A DNA stretch of 64,000 nucleotides from Camillea tinctor. Taxonomy: Eukaryota > Ascomycota > Sordariomycetes > Xylariales > Xylariaceae. Position 1 is the stretch's first letter. Every line of letters starts with the position of its first letter. Under the pieces are notes generated by a model that saw only the letters and a program-made list of their open reading frames with translations, was not told where the DNA came from and did not search any database. The translations under genes were made by a program, and so were the position numbers. The stretch is taken from contig MU394117.1 in NCBI GenBank assembly GCA_022578605.1, forward strand, positions 171,154 through 235,153. The letters are read 5' to 3'. Below, in pieces: positions 1-11,445 of the stretch.

Positions 1-210
1 CATCCTCTAAGAAATCGCCCATGATTTCTCGTGTCTTTCCGCGTTCCGTATGCCAACGAAGCCAAACAAACCGGGCGCCAGCCATGCTAGTAGTTCTTAT
101 AAAGCAAACAGAAAAGAAAAGAGAAAAGTCTTTCGTCCCAGTCGTGAATGGATGATGTGAGATGTGTAGAAGATGTAAGGAGTTGGTGGTCGGAAAATCG
201 GAAGGTTAAC
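1..210. other. 3' flank of the zinc-finger gene
   Basis: Short AT-leaning stretch downstream of the minus-strand zinc-finger stop codon. It probably contains that gene's 3' UTR. I see no coding signal of its own and no RNA gene. Confidence 0.5.
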
Positions 211-2395
211 TTAGTGTTGGCTCATCTCCAGCATAAGCTTGAGTTGCTGCTCATCGGGATCATCCGAGATCCAAGCACCCTTCTCCTCCTCCGTCGCATT
301 AAGGAAACCCTCTGCGCGCTTCATCGTGTTCACATCGAGATCCGTCACATACGACTTGCCATCAGACAACTTGACACGAACTTCGTGTTCCGTCGAAAGC
401 ATCATGTCGTCCTTGGCGAGCCGACGCGGGCCGTCGAAGACTGTCATGACGCGCTTCTTCATCGTCATCTGACCCTTATCGAACCCCCACGAAGATGGGT
501 AATCGCGTCGGTTCTTGCGGCCTTTGCTCTTAGTAGAGAGAGGAACTCCACCCCGCGAATGCGTCATGCCCCGCGACTTCTGGACTCCGTTGGGAGGGTT
601 GCCCTTCTTCTTCGTCGGCGACGTCAGTTTCCTCGTCTTCATCTCGTCATCCAGCTCATCCTCGTCCGCCATCTCGTCATCCTCTTCATCGGCGGTGTGA
701 GATACACTCTGCGTGGTGAGGGGAAGCTGGTTCTTCTCTAATGTTTGATGGACATCCTTATCATTCTCAACTTCGGCTAGCCGCTTCGCATTGATGGCCT
801 CTGCGGGATCTTCCTGCTGAACGATGCGCAGAACACAATCATCCAAATGCTCGTAGAAGTCCTGGGCGTTGGAGAAGGTGGCAGAGCAGGTAGAGCATTT
901 GCCCGTAGCATCCGGCGCATATCCAGTAAGCTTCTTACCGCTGTTAACGGCACTCGAAGTCTTCTTCCGGCTGTTAGGTGGTGTTTGCTCGACCCCGTGC
1001 ACGGCTGTCAAATGCCGCTTGAAAACATCGGCGCGATTAAACGACTTCTCCGCGGCGGATCCAGAGCCCGGACAGAACCCGCAAACCATAGTTCCCTTGT
1101 AGTGAGTGAGGGTGTGTCGGTTCTTGTCATATTTGCGCGCGAACCCCTTGATGTGGTAATCGCACGTCTGGATGGGGCATTTTTCGGGTCGCTCCGTCTG
1201 GTGCGTCAACATGTGCGCCTTCAAGTCCTTGAAGGACTTGCCGCAGTCGGGATAGGTGCACCTCTGCTTCTTCTCCGACTCATCGCTGTTGTAGGTGTAT
1301 TCGTGAGAGTTATGGGACTGGTAGGAGCTGAGACTCTGTCTCCTGGGAGCTTGTTGGGGTACTGGGAACGGGCTGTATTGTTGGTAGCCCTGTGTGTACG
1401 GACTCTGGCTTCCATTCCTCATTGCTGGTGCTGGGGACGGCGCGCCGGAGAGAGAAGGCGAGTTGGGATAGTGGTTTTGAGGAGAGAAATGGTTGGTGTT
1501 TTCGTACCCCGGCATTGGTGGTGCCAAAGCGCCACGGATATCGGGATGAATTAGGGAGGGATCTATCAAATAAAAATGCTCAGTCAGTACAAAAATATTG
1601 ATTGGGGTGGGGATAAATCCAAAATGAGCGCCACCACCACTACAACAAAAACAACAACTACCAGGCAGCGAGAGTAACGCGAATTAAACATTTCCGAGGA
1701 AAGTATGAGAAACCAGAGAACCCTTTTTGCACATATATATATATATATATTTTTAAGGGGATAGAGATTTAAACGCGAACAAACAGCCCATTGCTCAACC
1801 CAAACGACGCGTTTAGCTACGCTTACGTCGACGTTCATGCTGAGCACCTGAACTAAGGGGGGAAGCCAACAAGAAAAAAAAAAGATGATGAAGAAGTAGG
1901 TGTTTTAAAGATGTGCGCCAACTCACCAAAACTGGGCTTGTTGTCAAAGGTCATGGTAAAGTCATCCATACCTGAGGCATAAGCAGAATACTCGGTTCCT
2001 GTGTAGTAGTCGGCCGAACCGACAATGCTCGGGTTGATAGTAGTCGTGTGGTACTCAGGCATGAAAGCGAGCTGGCCATGATTCGAGTTGGGCGACCCCA
2101 CCGTCGAAGAGGGAGCTGATGCGCCAGATGCAGTCGACATGTTCGAGGGCGGCAAGTGCATCTCGCTATCATCGGGATACATACCGGGCGATGTTCTGCC
2201 GTGATACATCATGCTATTCGGGTCTGCGTACATGGAGGTTGTGTCGTAGCCGAAGCTTTCTGGGCCCATGCCTACATCCATCGGTGGTGAGGCATAGCTA
2301 GTATGGCTAGGAGGTTCGGGATAGAGCATGAAGTCTTGCTCGTGACTAGGTCGAGGGAACATGTTGTAAGATTGGTCTATTGAGACCAATGCCAT
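211..2395 (-). CDS. C2H2 zinc-finger protein, probable transcription factor (2 exons, 606 aa)
   Basis: Exon 1 runs 2395-1927 and exon 2 runs 1562-211; the 364-nt intron has donor GTGAGT (1926-1921), a CTGAC branch-like site and acceptor ATAG ending at 1563. The joined frame is 1821 nt and stays open. Exon 1 (residues 1-156) is Tyr/Ser/Pro/Met-rich low complexity, like a fungal activation region. The zinc-finger block covers about residues 258-345: C-x4-C with a shortened loop before H-x3-H; C-x4-C ... H-x3-H; and C-x2-C ... H-x4-H. A separate C-x2-C-x12-H-x3-C finger sits at about 379-399. An acidic stretch rich in D/E and a conserved-looking basic C-terminal third follow. DNA binding in the nucleus is inferred from the fingers; I do not recognise the named orthologue. 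The long intron is unusual for these fungi, so an alternative acceptor or a 5' leader exon is possible. The start at 2395 is the first ATG of the open frame (MALVSIDQ). Confidence 0.85.
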
Positions 2396-3270
2396 GGTAT
2401 GTGGGGGGGAGTGAGGTATGAGGAGAGATGTCTGACGAAGATGTCTAAGGAGCAAAAAAAAAAAGAAAAAAGCCACGCGCTATGGATCTCGGCTTCCGTC
2501 AGTGTCTTGAATCGGCGACACACGAGAGAACAAGGCAGGTGGTTCTTTTTTCTTTTCTTTCGAGTGAGTGCTCACATTCGTGCCAGTTATCTCATACTAG
2601 GAGGGGCCAAGTCGCGAAAGGCTGGAAAGTTAGGTCTCGAGGACTCTACAGGTCAAATCGATGACGGCTGAAGAGGAAATCGTAAAGTCTCGCTGGAACG
2701 CAAGATGGGATATTTGTTCCCGAGTTGTAGCAGCTCGGAAGGAACTTAGGTAGAGAACTGAACTAGTCCTCGGAGTATTTTCTGTGCTGGACGTCGTGAT
2801 GGCGATTCTTCTCTCCGAAGCTATATTACGGGGTAGCGACTTATATATATGTATATATGCCCCGCAGCGTACACAAGACGATGGCGAAAGATGACGAGTG
2901 AAGGAATCTTGCTTGTAGTCGGATAGATCGAAGACAATATTATGTCTATATACTAAAGCTGGGACAGCAGCAAGAAAGGGAATGTGCAAGAAGATGGTCG
3001 ACTTGTCCGATGAATCTTCAGAACTTGGGGGCAGAGAGAAGTCCTTATGATATCTTTGGGGGCGCTCAGGATTCATATACAGTCTTGCACTTACATAGCC
3101 GCGCCTTGTGTCTATGAACGTGGATCTGGTTATGGAGCATGGGTCGGTAGGGCAGAGGGTACTTTCGGTACGTACCTGTAAACCCTGCTTACCAGCATCA
3201 TAAATATGTACATTACATCTTGGGTGTGGTCAGGGGGACTTGAGACAAGACACCAGAGACTGACAGGGAT

Positions 3271-3331
3271 GTGTGGGTGTGGGTGGGTATGGGAATAGGT
3301 ATGGGTATGGGTATGGGTATGGGTGGTGAGG
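3271..3331 (+). repeat. (GGGTAT)n hexamer microsatellite
   Basis: GGGTAT/GGGTGT units follow one another, with the perfect core at about 3299-3324. It resembles a variant telomeric hexamer but is short and imperfect at its edges. Confidence 0.85.
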
Positions 3332-3384
3332 TCAAGAGAGCCATGTCACTAAGTACCTCTGAGATGGGAAAAAGAAAAAGTATT

Positions 3385-3431
3385 AAAAAAAAAAAGAAGA
3401 AGAAGAAGAAGAAAAAAAAAAGAAAGAGAAA
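3385..3431 (+). repeat. A-rich / AAG purine tract
   Basis: Uninterrupted purine run of A tracts and (AAG) units just downstream of the GGGTAT array. It is followed at 3465-3498 by imperfect GTGGAT/GTGAAT units. Together they form a 230-bp strand-asymmetric low-complexity cluster. Confidence 0.8.
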
Positions 3432-5737
3432 TGGAGTGGTGGGTATGGGTATGGGTGTGGGTGTAGATGTGAATGTGGATGTGGATGTGAATGTGGGCGT
3501 TGCCGGCGGTGGGAAAACGATCTTGGGTTGGAGGTGCGGGTGGGCAAGTCAACACACATTCATCGAGTATTCGTGGTGTACCTATTCATTGGTTGCGGTT
3601 GTAGGCGACTTATGGTGTTCACTTGTCCATTCGTCCTCTCAATGGCCTGGTCGTGTCCCTAGTCCATGTCCAGTAGGAGCCCTTGTGTTGTCCCTCGTAA
3701 GGAGAAGTAAAGGTGTGTTGTGGTTTATGGTGTATGGTGAAGGTCCGCCGCAGGGGGAAGGGGGGGAGGAAGAAACCTTCTCTTCCCTCCCCTCCCCTTC
3801 TATGTTGTATGTATGTACCTATTTTATGTGTGTATGTCTACTCTTGCTCTAGCGTCTCCTCCTGTACTGTACTGTACCTCCTTTTTCTAGGGACGTTGTG
3901 TACATTTCTTCTGCAGTGTACATACCTGCCTAGCATACTGAAAGTTTCCAGGAAGTAGCGGGTACTCGATGTTCTTTGGAGACACTAAAGATTCAAACTG
4001 TTTTATTGGCTTAAGAACGCCTTGCGGGATAGCTTGGTGTAAATGACCCCTGCGAAAAACAAAGTCCTCCGCAGATTCCAATTTATGTCCTGCCGGGAAA
4101 TGTACATGGTACTCCTCCATTGTCCAGTGCCTTCTGTACAGAGTAGCAGAGTCGTGGGTGCCTGAAGCCTGGCGGGTCTCATACTGATGATTAGCATGTA
4201 CCTTGTTTCCAAGGTACTTTCCACATCTTGAGAGCCGGAGAATCCTGTTGTGTATCCTACACATGGTTTGGTTCCCTACCTAGTAGGTAGGTATGTATGT
4301 ACTTCTCGAGTGACTTTCTTATTTTTTGTTCTTCCTTTTTTTCCATCCTTCCACCCTCACAGGTCCCAGAATGCGAGCGTGCTAGGGGAGAGGGAATATC
4401 CTTGTCAATCATGCCTAAGGCCAGTGCTTGGGTCGATTATGTGCAACTTAGTCAATCGTCATACTGAATAAACAGAGCATTAAGCCTGTTCATTTACCGT
4501 AAAGACCCCTTCCTAGCTATACCTCAGGTATGGTCTATATCAAATCTATACTTTTAGGTAGGTTGGAGATGTCGGCCACCTCTTCAACCACTACAATATC
4601 CCACAAGGTCGTCAAAGCGAGATCCCCGCCCCTCGTTCCATAGCTAGGTCTTGGCTCATGATCCGCAGTTGAACAAGCTTATTCTCATTTTGTGCACTTT
4701 GCAGCGCATCTCAAAAGTACGGAACTGCCCTGCTTGACGTGCTCGTGACGATTATCAGATTTGCTCAACAAATGATGATGACAATAATATTAATTATATT
4801 GATAACTGTCACTATAGCAATATTAACCCATTGCAAATGATACATAGTCAAAAGTACGTTCTTGTTCCTTTTGCGTTTCTTACATCCCTCCGTTGGCCAC
4901 GGAAGGCGATTGTGCCGATTCTAGTATTGCTTTTTCAATGCAATTTTGAATAGTTCCAATTTCATGACGTGAGTATCTAGCCCACCTAGGCTGAAAGAAC
5001 GTTTGGTAATCAGATAGGGGACCTGGTGTGGGAGATGCAAGCAGTCTCCTCAAGCGCTTGTCCTTTCACAGGTTAGGTAGAGGCTTTTGGTATGAGAAAT
5101 AGGCTACGGAGAGATTCTTTTTCTGTCTAAGGCGTTTACCACGAGGCCAACGGAGAGGCAAAATAACCTTCTGGACCGGCGGCTTGTCTTAAGTTCGTGA
5201 CTATGCTAGAGGAGAAAGCTTCTTGGCCACTACGTTTGCCTGCTAGCGGGTGCATCGTCGCGGGTGAGGGGTTCTGAATCCAGTAAACAGAGACGAGAAC
5301 GGGGCTCAAGAAAAACGCCCCGGAAGGGGTCTGGATCCTTGGTGTAGATAACTATAGCAAAAGTGCCGCTAAGGCTGGATCATCATCGTATGTTCGTTAC
5401 AAGCCGGCGGGCACTTATTAGCAACTAACTAGTAGACAACCGCCTACTAAAAAAACTAAAAGACTAAAAGCCAGTCCCGAAGCCATCGCGCGGTGCCGAA
5501 ACGAAACGACAACAGGAACATCTGATAGTGGAAGTACAATAGGTCACCTCCTGTAGGTCACCTCCTGGGTTTGGTAGAAGACGGATATGGTAACCATGAC
5601 CGTCTGTCGTCCATCGTCCGTTGTATAGTACTGACTGACTTCTGATTTGACGGTATTTTTATGCACCACTATCGTCTGCAACCAGTTGATCTAGCGTCCT
5701 GCATAAGTGCACAGCCATACGTATCTGCAGAGCGAAC

Positions 5738-5772
5738 GAGAGAGAGAGAGAGTGTGTGTGTGTGTGTGTGTG
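5738..5772 (+). repeat. (AG)n-(TG)n dinucleotide microsatellite
   Basis: Alternating AG units pass directly into TG units. A very similar compound repeat recurs at 8150-8190. The TG portion is alternating purine-pyrimidine. Confidence 0.9.
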
Positions 5773-8149
5773 CAGTGCGCCTCAAACTATGTAAGTACCT
5801 ACTTAGTACTAGTAACCATGGATATGTTAAACATCCAACCACGGCCCGCTCTGAACCCCCCGATTGGAGCTGCACCGCCCCCTCGGGTTGCTGCCTCTTT
5901 GGGGAGAGCGAGCATCATAATGCTACCTACTACCACTTAGGTAGCGGGTATTTGGTAGGTAGACCCATACTTACTCCCGTTGTACATCGAGTGCCAGGCG
6001 ATAAGATGATGATATATCCATCCGCACGTCAGCATTTACTTTATCATTCGTGATTTGAACCACCTCGCTCACCCTGCACGTCAAGCCGTATGCAACCTAA
6101 GTCAGCAGTTGTCTTGGCCCAGGTTATTGGCTATCGACCTGTCCATTTGCTAAGCTGCTATCTCACTTGCGTTTGCCGCGCACAGGATTAAGCGGTCAAA
6201 CTTTACCGCCAAATGGGATATGTTATGAAGGCAACTGGACATCTTGGCTCTAGTATTGCGGTTGTATCGTGTAAGAGCCGCAACATTCTGCGTTGGTCCC
6301 CCAGCTATACGAAAGCGAATTATAATATGTAGTGTTTAACCTTTACTTCTGCCCCTAGAGGTATTCGCCGAGCTGGGAGACGTATTTCGTCCAGTAATCT
6401 TGATGGTTTTTCTGTCTCCCACGGCCTTGATTAATCCAGTGCCAGTATTAATTTACAGCTCAATAATACTCAAATTTTTTAATCATGTTACATGCCATCT
6501 GAATATGGCAATCAGCTTCAAACTCGCAGGACACCAGGTTGTCAGGTAACTCTTTGCTTCTAAATAGCCGTAATGATGATGACAGATCCGATATCACCGA
6601 AAGAGGACCCAGAAGACCCATGGTATATTCGCGGCAAGTAGGGATTCTCCTCCACATGAACTTTTTAAAAAGAAAAAAACACGCTGAAGATCATCATGTA
6701 AATGTTGATAATCGGTTGCACTTTATTACATAGTTTCTCCTGTTCATCACCCGCCGTGAAATGTAATTGGCCAGTTCGTTCCGCAACCAGAGAATCGCAC
6801 GGGCGATTTGATGTACCAAGCATGTGGTATCCCATGTCATTGATCTACGCACCAAAACGCACCGGCCAAGAGATTCGGGTCCGAGATTCAGAGCCAGTGC
6901 GTCCAGACAACAGTTGAAATAGTATGTGTAAAAGACTAGACCTAAGATAAAACGCATCATAAAATCGATTAGTTTTTTACTAATTTTACTGCTTTCATTT
7001 CTTACCTAGGCTACATGTATGGCTCAGCTAGAGAAGAGAAGCAAGCAAACAAATACTGATTACATATTTTCAGACAATACCTATAAGTTATACAACTATT
7101 TGAAAGGCAGCCATTTCTACTTCTGTCCTTTCAGCAGCCCCGAGTCACTTTTGTTCTAATCCGAGATACACGATACACCTATACTTGAAGAGCTATGATA
7201 GGGTCACATCATTTAGCAATAGTCGTCAAAAATATCAATAAAAGCTAACATGGGCAAAAACAATTAACTAGGTGTTTATTTCAGGAACTGCTGTGGTGAT
7301 GATTACCATCGACCAAACTTGTTCGTTTCAATCTGTTCATCAAAAACATATTGCCTGCCAAGCCTGCCTACCTATGTACACAATAAGATTTAGGTCCGTG
7401 TTAGCTCGGGTTCGGCGCGGGCCAGCGTTGAGATTTGAGAACCAAAAAAGGATGGCGGTGACAGAGAGGAACGCTCCAATTGGTTGGTTTACGTGAGGTA
7501 ATACGTACCTATGTACCAAGTACTGATGGCAGGTTGGTCCTTGCTTATTGTGGGGTAAGTACTTAAGTTTTGAAGTTAAGGTTAAAAAAAGAACAGAGAA
7601 GTCTTGGGAGGCGGTGCAAAGCACCCACACACAACCCTGCCACCCCCTCCAAAGAGGAAGGGAAAAGAAAAGAAAGAAAAAAAAAAACGCCGACCCGGAC
7701 TTTGTTGCGTCACAGTCCGAAGGATGAAGATAGATAACTTAATAGGTCATAACCTATTACGTGTCTATGGAACAAGTAGGGTATGTATCGTCTCAACGCG
7801 TGATAATACAATGATGCACAGACGATGTACAAAATAATAAGGCTGTTATTTTATCTTGTTATGAGAAAACGATGGATTAAAACACCAGAACACACGACGA
7901 ATAGGATAGTACCTATGGTTCTTTTGATCAAGCCACCTACAAGAGCAATCATATGGTTCCAGTGCCCCCAAGCCTCTGTTAGTTTTATTGAACCGTTTTC
8001 CCTAACTTGCTTGGACGCCACTTGGTCTAGAGACATTCCAGAATAACTCCTGCTGTCTTGCATGGTAACGCAAGACGCAGCAACGAATTGATTTACAGAA
8101 TCTGTGGTATCACATTAAAGGGGTCATTGGCTGCCTCTTCAGGTTAATC

Positions 8150-8190
8150 AGAGAGAGAGAGTGTGTGTGTGTGTGTATGTGTGTGTGTAT
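8150..8190 (+). repeat. (AG)n-(TG)n compound microsatellite
   Basis: Same AG-then-TG order as the repeat at 5738-5772, with one A interruption in the TG part. Confidence 0.9.
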
Positions 8191-11100
8191 GCAGGCCCAA
8201 TCGACACGTGCCTAACGTAGTCTCTCACATGGCCACAGGGTATCATTCCGTGTTACTACGTCGTACATTTCTATCTATATCTGCAAGTTTCCGGTTGCCA
8301 TCGCGATGAAGCAGACAGTTTCCCCATCGGATCGCGGGTACAACTGCCCTGTTTTAAGAATAGTCTACTGTTCGCATCGAACGATTCGATCAGGGGCTTG
8401 CCATGGAGGATTGGAAAAACAGTCTGACTCAGCAAATCCATCACACCCTCCTCCATCAGGTATTTTAAATTGGAGACAACCTCTTACAATTATGAGGTTG
8501 AATATTATGCATTTGGCTCCTAGGGATGAATACCTAAGAATATTTCCGGCCTTATGATATAGAGAGACGCTTTAATTACAGCATGGACTTTTTTTTTCCT
8601 TTTTCCTTTTTCCAATATAGGTAAGGGGAGGGGTTGCCGGCGCCAACTCACACGCACTCAGCCTTGTGGACAAGTACCGTCAAGTAGTGAAACTTGTAGG
8701 AATATACTAGAGAAGCAGGGCAACTAAACAGTAGTGTCAGTTATTCACAGCCACCTCCAGGGAATGATCGGAGGTCTTGCATGCAAGACATGCACGGCTA
8801 CCTACAGATATGTTACCCCCAACTAGGGTGTTCCATATCCATCATTACACATGCAAATTTATTATCTGGTTGTCTAAGTTCTTCAAATAGCCACTGCTTC
8901 ATATGCTCAATTAGTCTTGAGGCGCAAGGTCTTGCCTACTGCAATGCGGATATTGTCTCATTCAACCAAATGGGCCCTTAAAGCTATGTGATTGGTCCAT
9001 TCGTTACGAAAGACTCCTGCATAAGATAGGGGATTTATGTTTCGAAGCGACAACAAGACAAAATAAAGAGGAAATTGGGGGCCAGAGCCTCATTGCCACA
9101 TGGTCGATAATTCGGAAGGTGTGGCAGAACTGGCAAGTTCACTCTCCGTGCCGGGGTCTGGATGAGGGGCAAAAAAAAAGAAGGAAATGTAATCATAGGT
9201 GTTGGATTGGTATCCTTGTTTGCCATGCCTTTCTTGCAGCGACCTCCGTTAATCATCACTAGGAGTTAGTGTAGCACAATGGGACAACAGGTGCTCCCAG
9301 CCGAAGTCATAGGACCTTTGCATAATAATTTTAGATTTCAGCAGGGAGAGGAGGAGGGGGGGAGGGGGGGTTCCCTTACTAATAAATGGGAGAAGCAAAA
9401 GAAAAAGAAAAAAAAACTAAAAACCCTCCTGCTTATAATGGACTGCCTATATGCGCGCGACGAGCAGTAAGTTAAGATGTTAGGTTAAGTATTTAATCCT
9501 TATATTTATAAGTAGCATTAATAACCAAGGGCTAAGACATAGGGTATGTCCCTAATATGTTACCTGAATCAATGTTTATCTTTAAATTTGTATGAATATA
9601 CAATATATACTATACATCCAACCTATGCGCTTTGGTGCGTATTTACATAGGACAGGTAGGTAGTATGTAAACAAGCCATAAACCTTCCAAAGACCGAAAC
9701 GGCGCTTGAATTACCGATAGTGTCGCGTGCAGCGTTTATGGCGGCACTAAACATAAGGCTGAGGATCTTGCAGGGTCAGGACAATGCAAAAGTAGGTACT
9801 TGGTATAGCAGGTACTTTGCCCATGCTCTTATTACATCTTATTAAGACCCAACCAATGAATCCTTCCTCACCCTCGGATCCATACCTTACAAATGTCGGT
9901 ACCACAAACCCTGTTGCCTGTAAGAAAACTCGTGGCATTTGAAACAAGGTATCCGATTCTTACTTAGCGCAGCATAAGGAGCTCCCGTAATTGCCGATAT
10001 CGATGGGAATTGTCGATTGACCAGGTCGAGATAATCAGAACACAAACCACACTAGATACGCACTTGTATTATTATGGTTGCTCCATATATAAATCTTACT
10101 ATAGTATCTTAGCCCATGTAAAACATACATGCATTTCTTGAAGTTCGTGTAGATAGTACAGTATTAACATGTTCACATTAATACAGAGAGTGAAAAAAAC
10201 GATGGAAAACCTCAATACCATATGTCGGAAGACTATAGTCTTCCGCTACACACGCAGTAAGGAAAATAAGGTTGCCAAGACGGCTAGCCCGAAGTTCTAG
10301 TAGTCAAAGCGCTTAATTGCCAAAGCGAGTTAGAAAATATCAGAAATAAAGGTGAGGAGTACCTGCATACCTAGAATAATTTGACTAAAAACTAACCCTA
10401 TTACGTACTAAAACTCAAAATATGCTAGGACCCTGAAAATGACGTTTATTAGGTCGATCATAGTAGTTTTGGCGCAGAATGCTTCCCAAAAAGGCAAAAA
10501 GCCAGTACCTCGAAACCCCTATCCTAGTTGTTACCGCATTTTAAGCACAATGCCTACATACAAATGGACATGTCAAGTTAGGCTCAGGTTATAGCGATTA
10601 TTAATCGGACGAAGTTCGTTTCTTTAGTTGTATAGCGTACAACATTAAAATGCACTCTAGGCCTACTACTATATCGCACTTACTTCGGTTTATGATTGCT
10701 ATGAGAAGCAAGTACCCTGATGCGAGGTGACATACCTAGTAGCAACACTACCATATAGGTAATTCCAAAAACAAATGTGACCTCACTAAATTTTCTTGAA
10801 CACACTGCTAGCGCAACCCTAGATCTTAGCATCTTAGGTCCATGTCAAACGTCAAGCCTCGCGCTATGTATTGACGGAACCCCCAACGATAAAACACGGC
10901 TAGACAATCAGCCTCGTGCCCTGCCACGTCCGATCTCCCTGGAAATGGTTAAGGGTAGAAGCGTGCCGGTCTGCGAGCAGGCGCTAGTATCTTTAATAAC
11001 CTATTTAGCCTCGCAGATCGCATACCGAATGAAACCGAATTGTATCCAAAGCGGTTAAAATAAACGAGATTCTCGCAAGCTACGCCAAAAGAGATATGGT

Positions 11101-11391
11101 GCGAATAAACAATCGGAATACAAAGTATACATCGCTATGTGTTGACGAACCCTGTACGTTGGGGGGTAATGTCAACTTTAAACCACTATTCAATTTTACG
11201 GCCACATATGTAGAGCACCGAGATGCTAGCTACTTTGCTGGTACATGCCTATCTACTATGCATATGTAGTAGCAGTATACGTAGTCGCAGGTACTAAAGT
11301 ATAATACCGTATTGTACATAGCAGGTATACCCCCCGTACGATCTCCACTATGTACTTAGACTATCTACCTAGCTACTTGCCTATATACCAG

Positions 11392-11445
11392 ACATACATA
11401 CATACATACATACATACATACATACATACATACATACATACATAC
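11392..11445 (+). repeat. (ACAT)n tetranucleotide microsatellite
   Basis: About 13 uninterrupted copies of a CATA/ACAT unit, the longest perfect microsatellite in the window. Confidence 0.95.

Larger units (their letters stand above)
2396..11391. other. Intergenic region, first part of a 23-kb gene desert
   Basis: No open frame here has convincing composition, splice structure or recognisable domain. The longest minus-strand frames (2630-3076 and 3887-4264) look like chance. The first 600 bases upstream of the zinc-finger start are probably its promoter and 5' leader. The rest is moderately AT-rich with scattered microsatellites (listed separately) and repeated TACCTAGGTA-like palindromes. 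I see no tRNA or 5S rRNA. Confidence 0.6.

Noticed and set aside
2630..3076. 148-codon minus-strand frame upstream of the zinc-finger gene
   Set aside because: No domain, odd composition and no splice support; it lies where the promoter and 5' leader should be.
3887..4264. 125-codon minus-strand frame with some protein-like segments (YHVHFPAGHKLESAEDF)
   Set aside because: Isolated, with no matching exon or recognisable family; a chance frame cannot be excluded.
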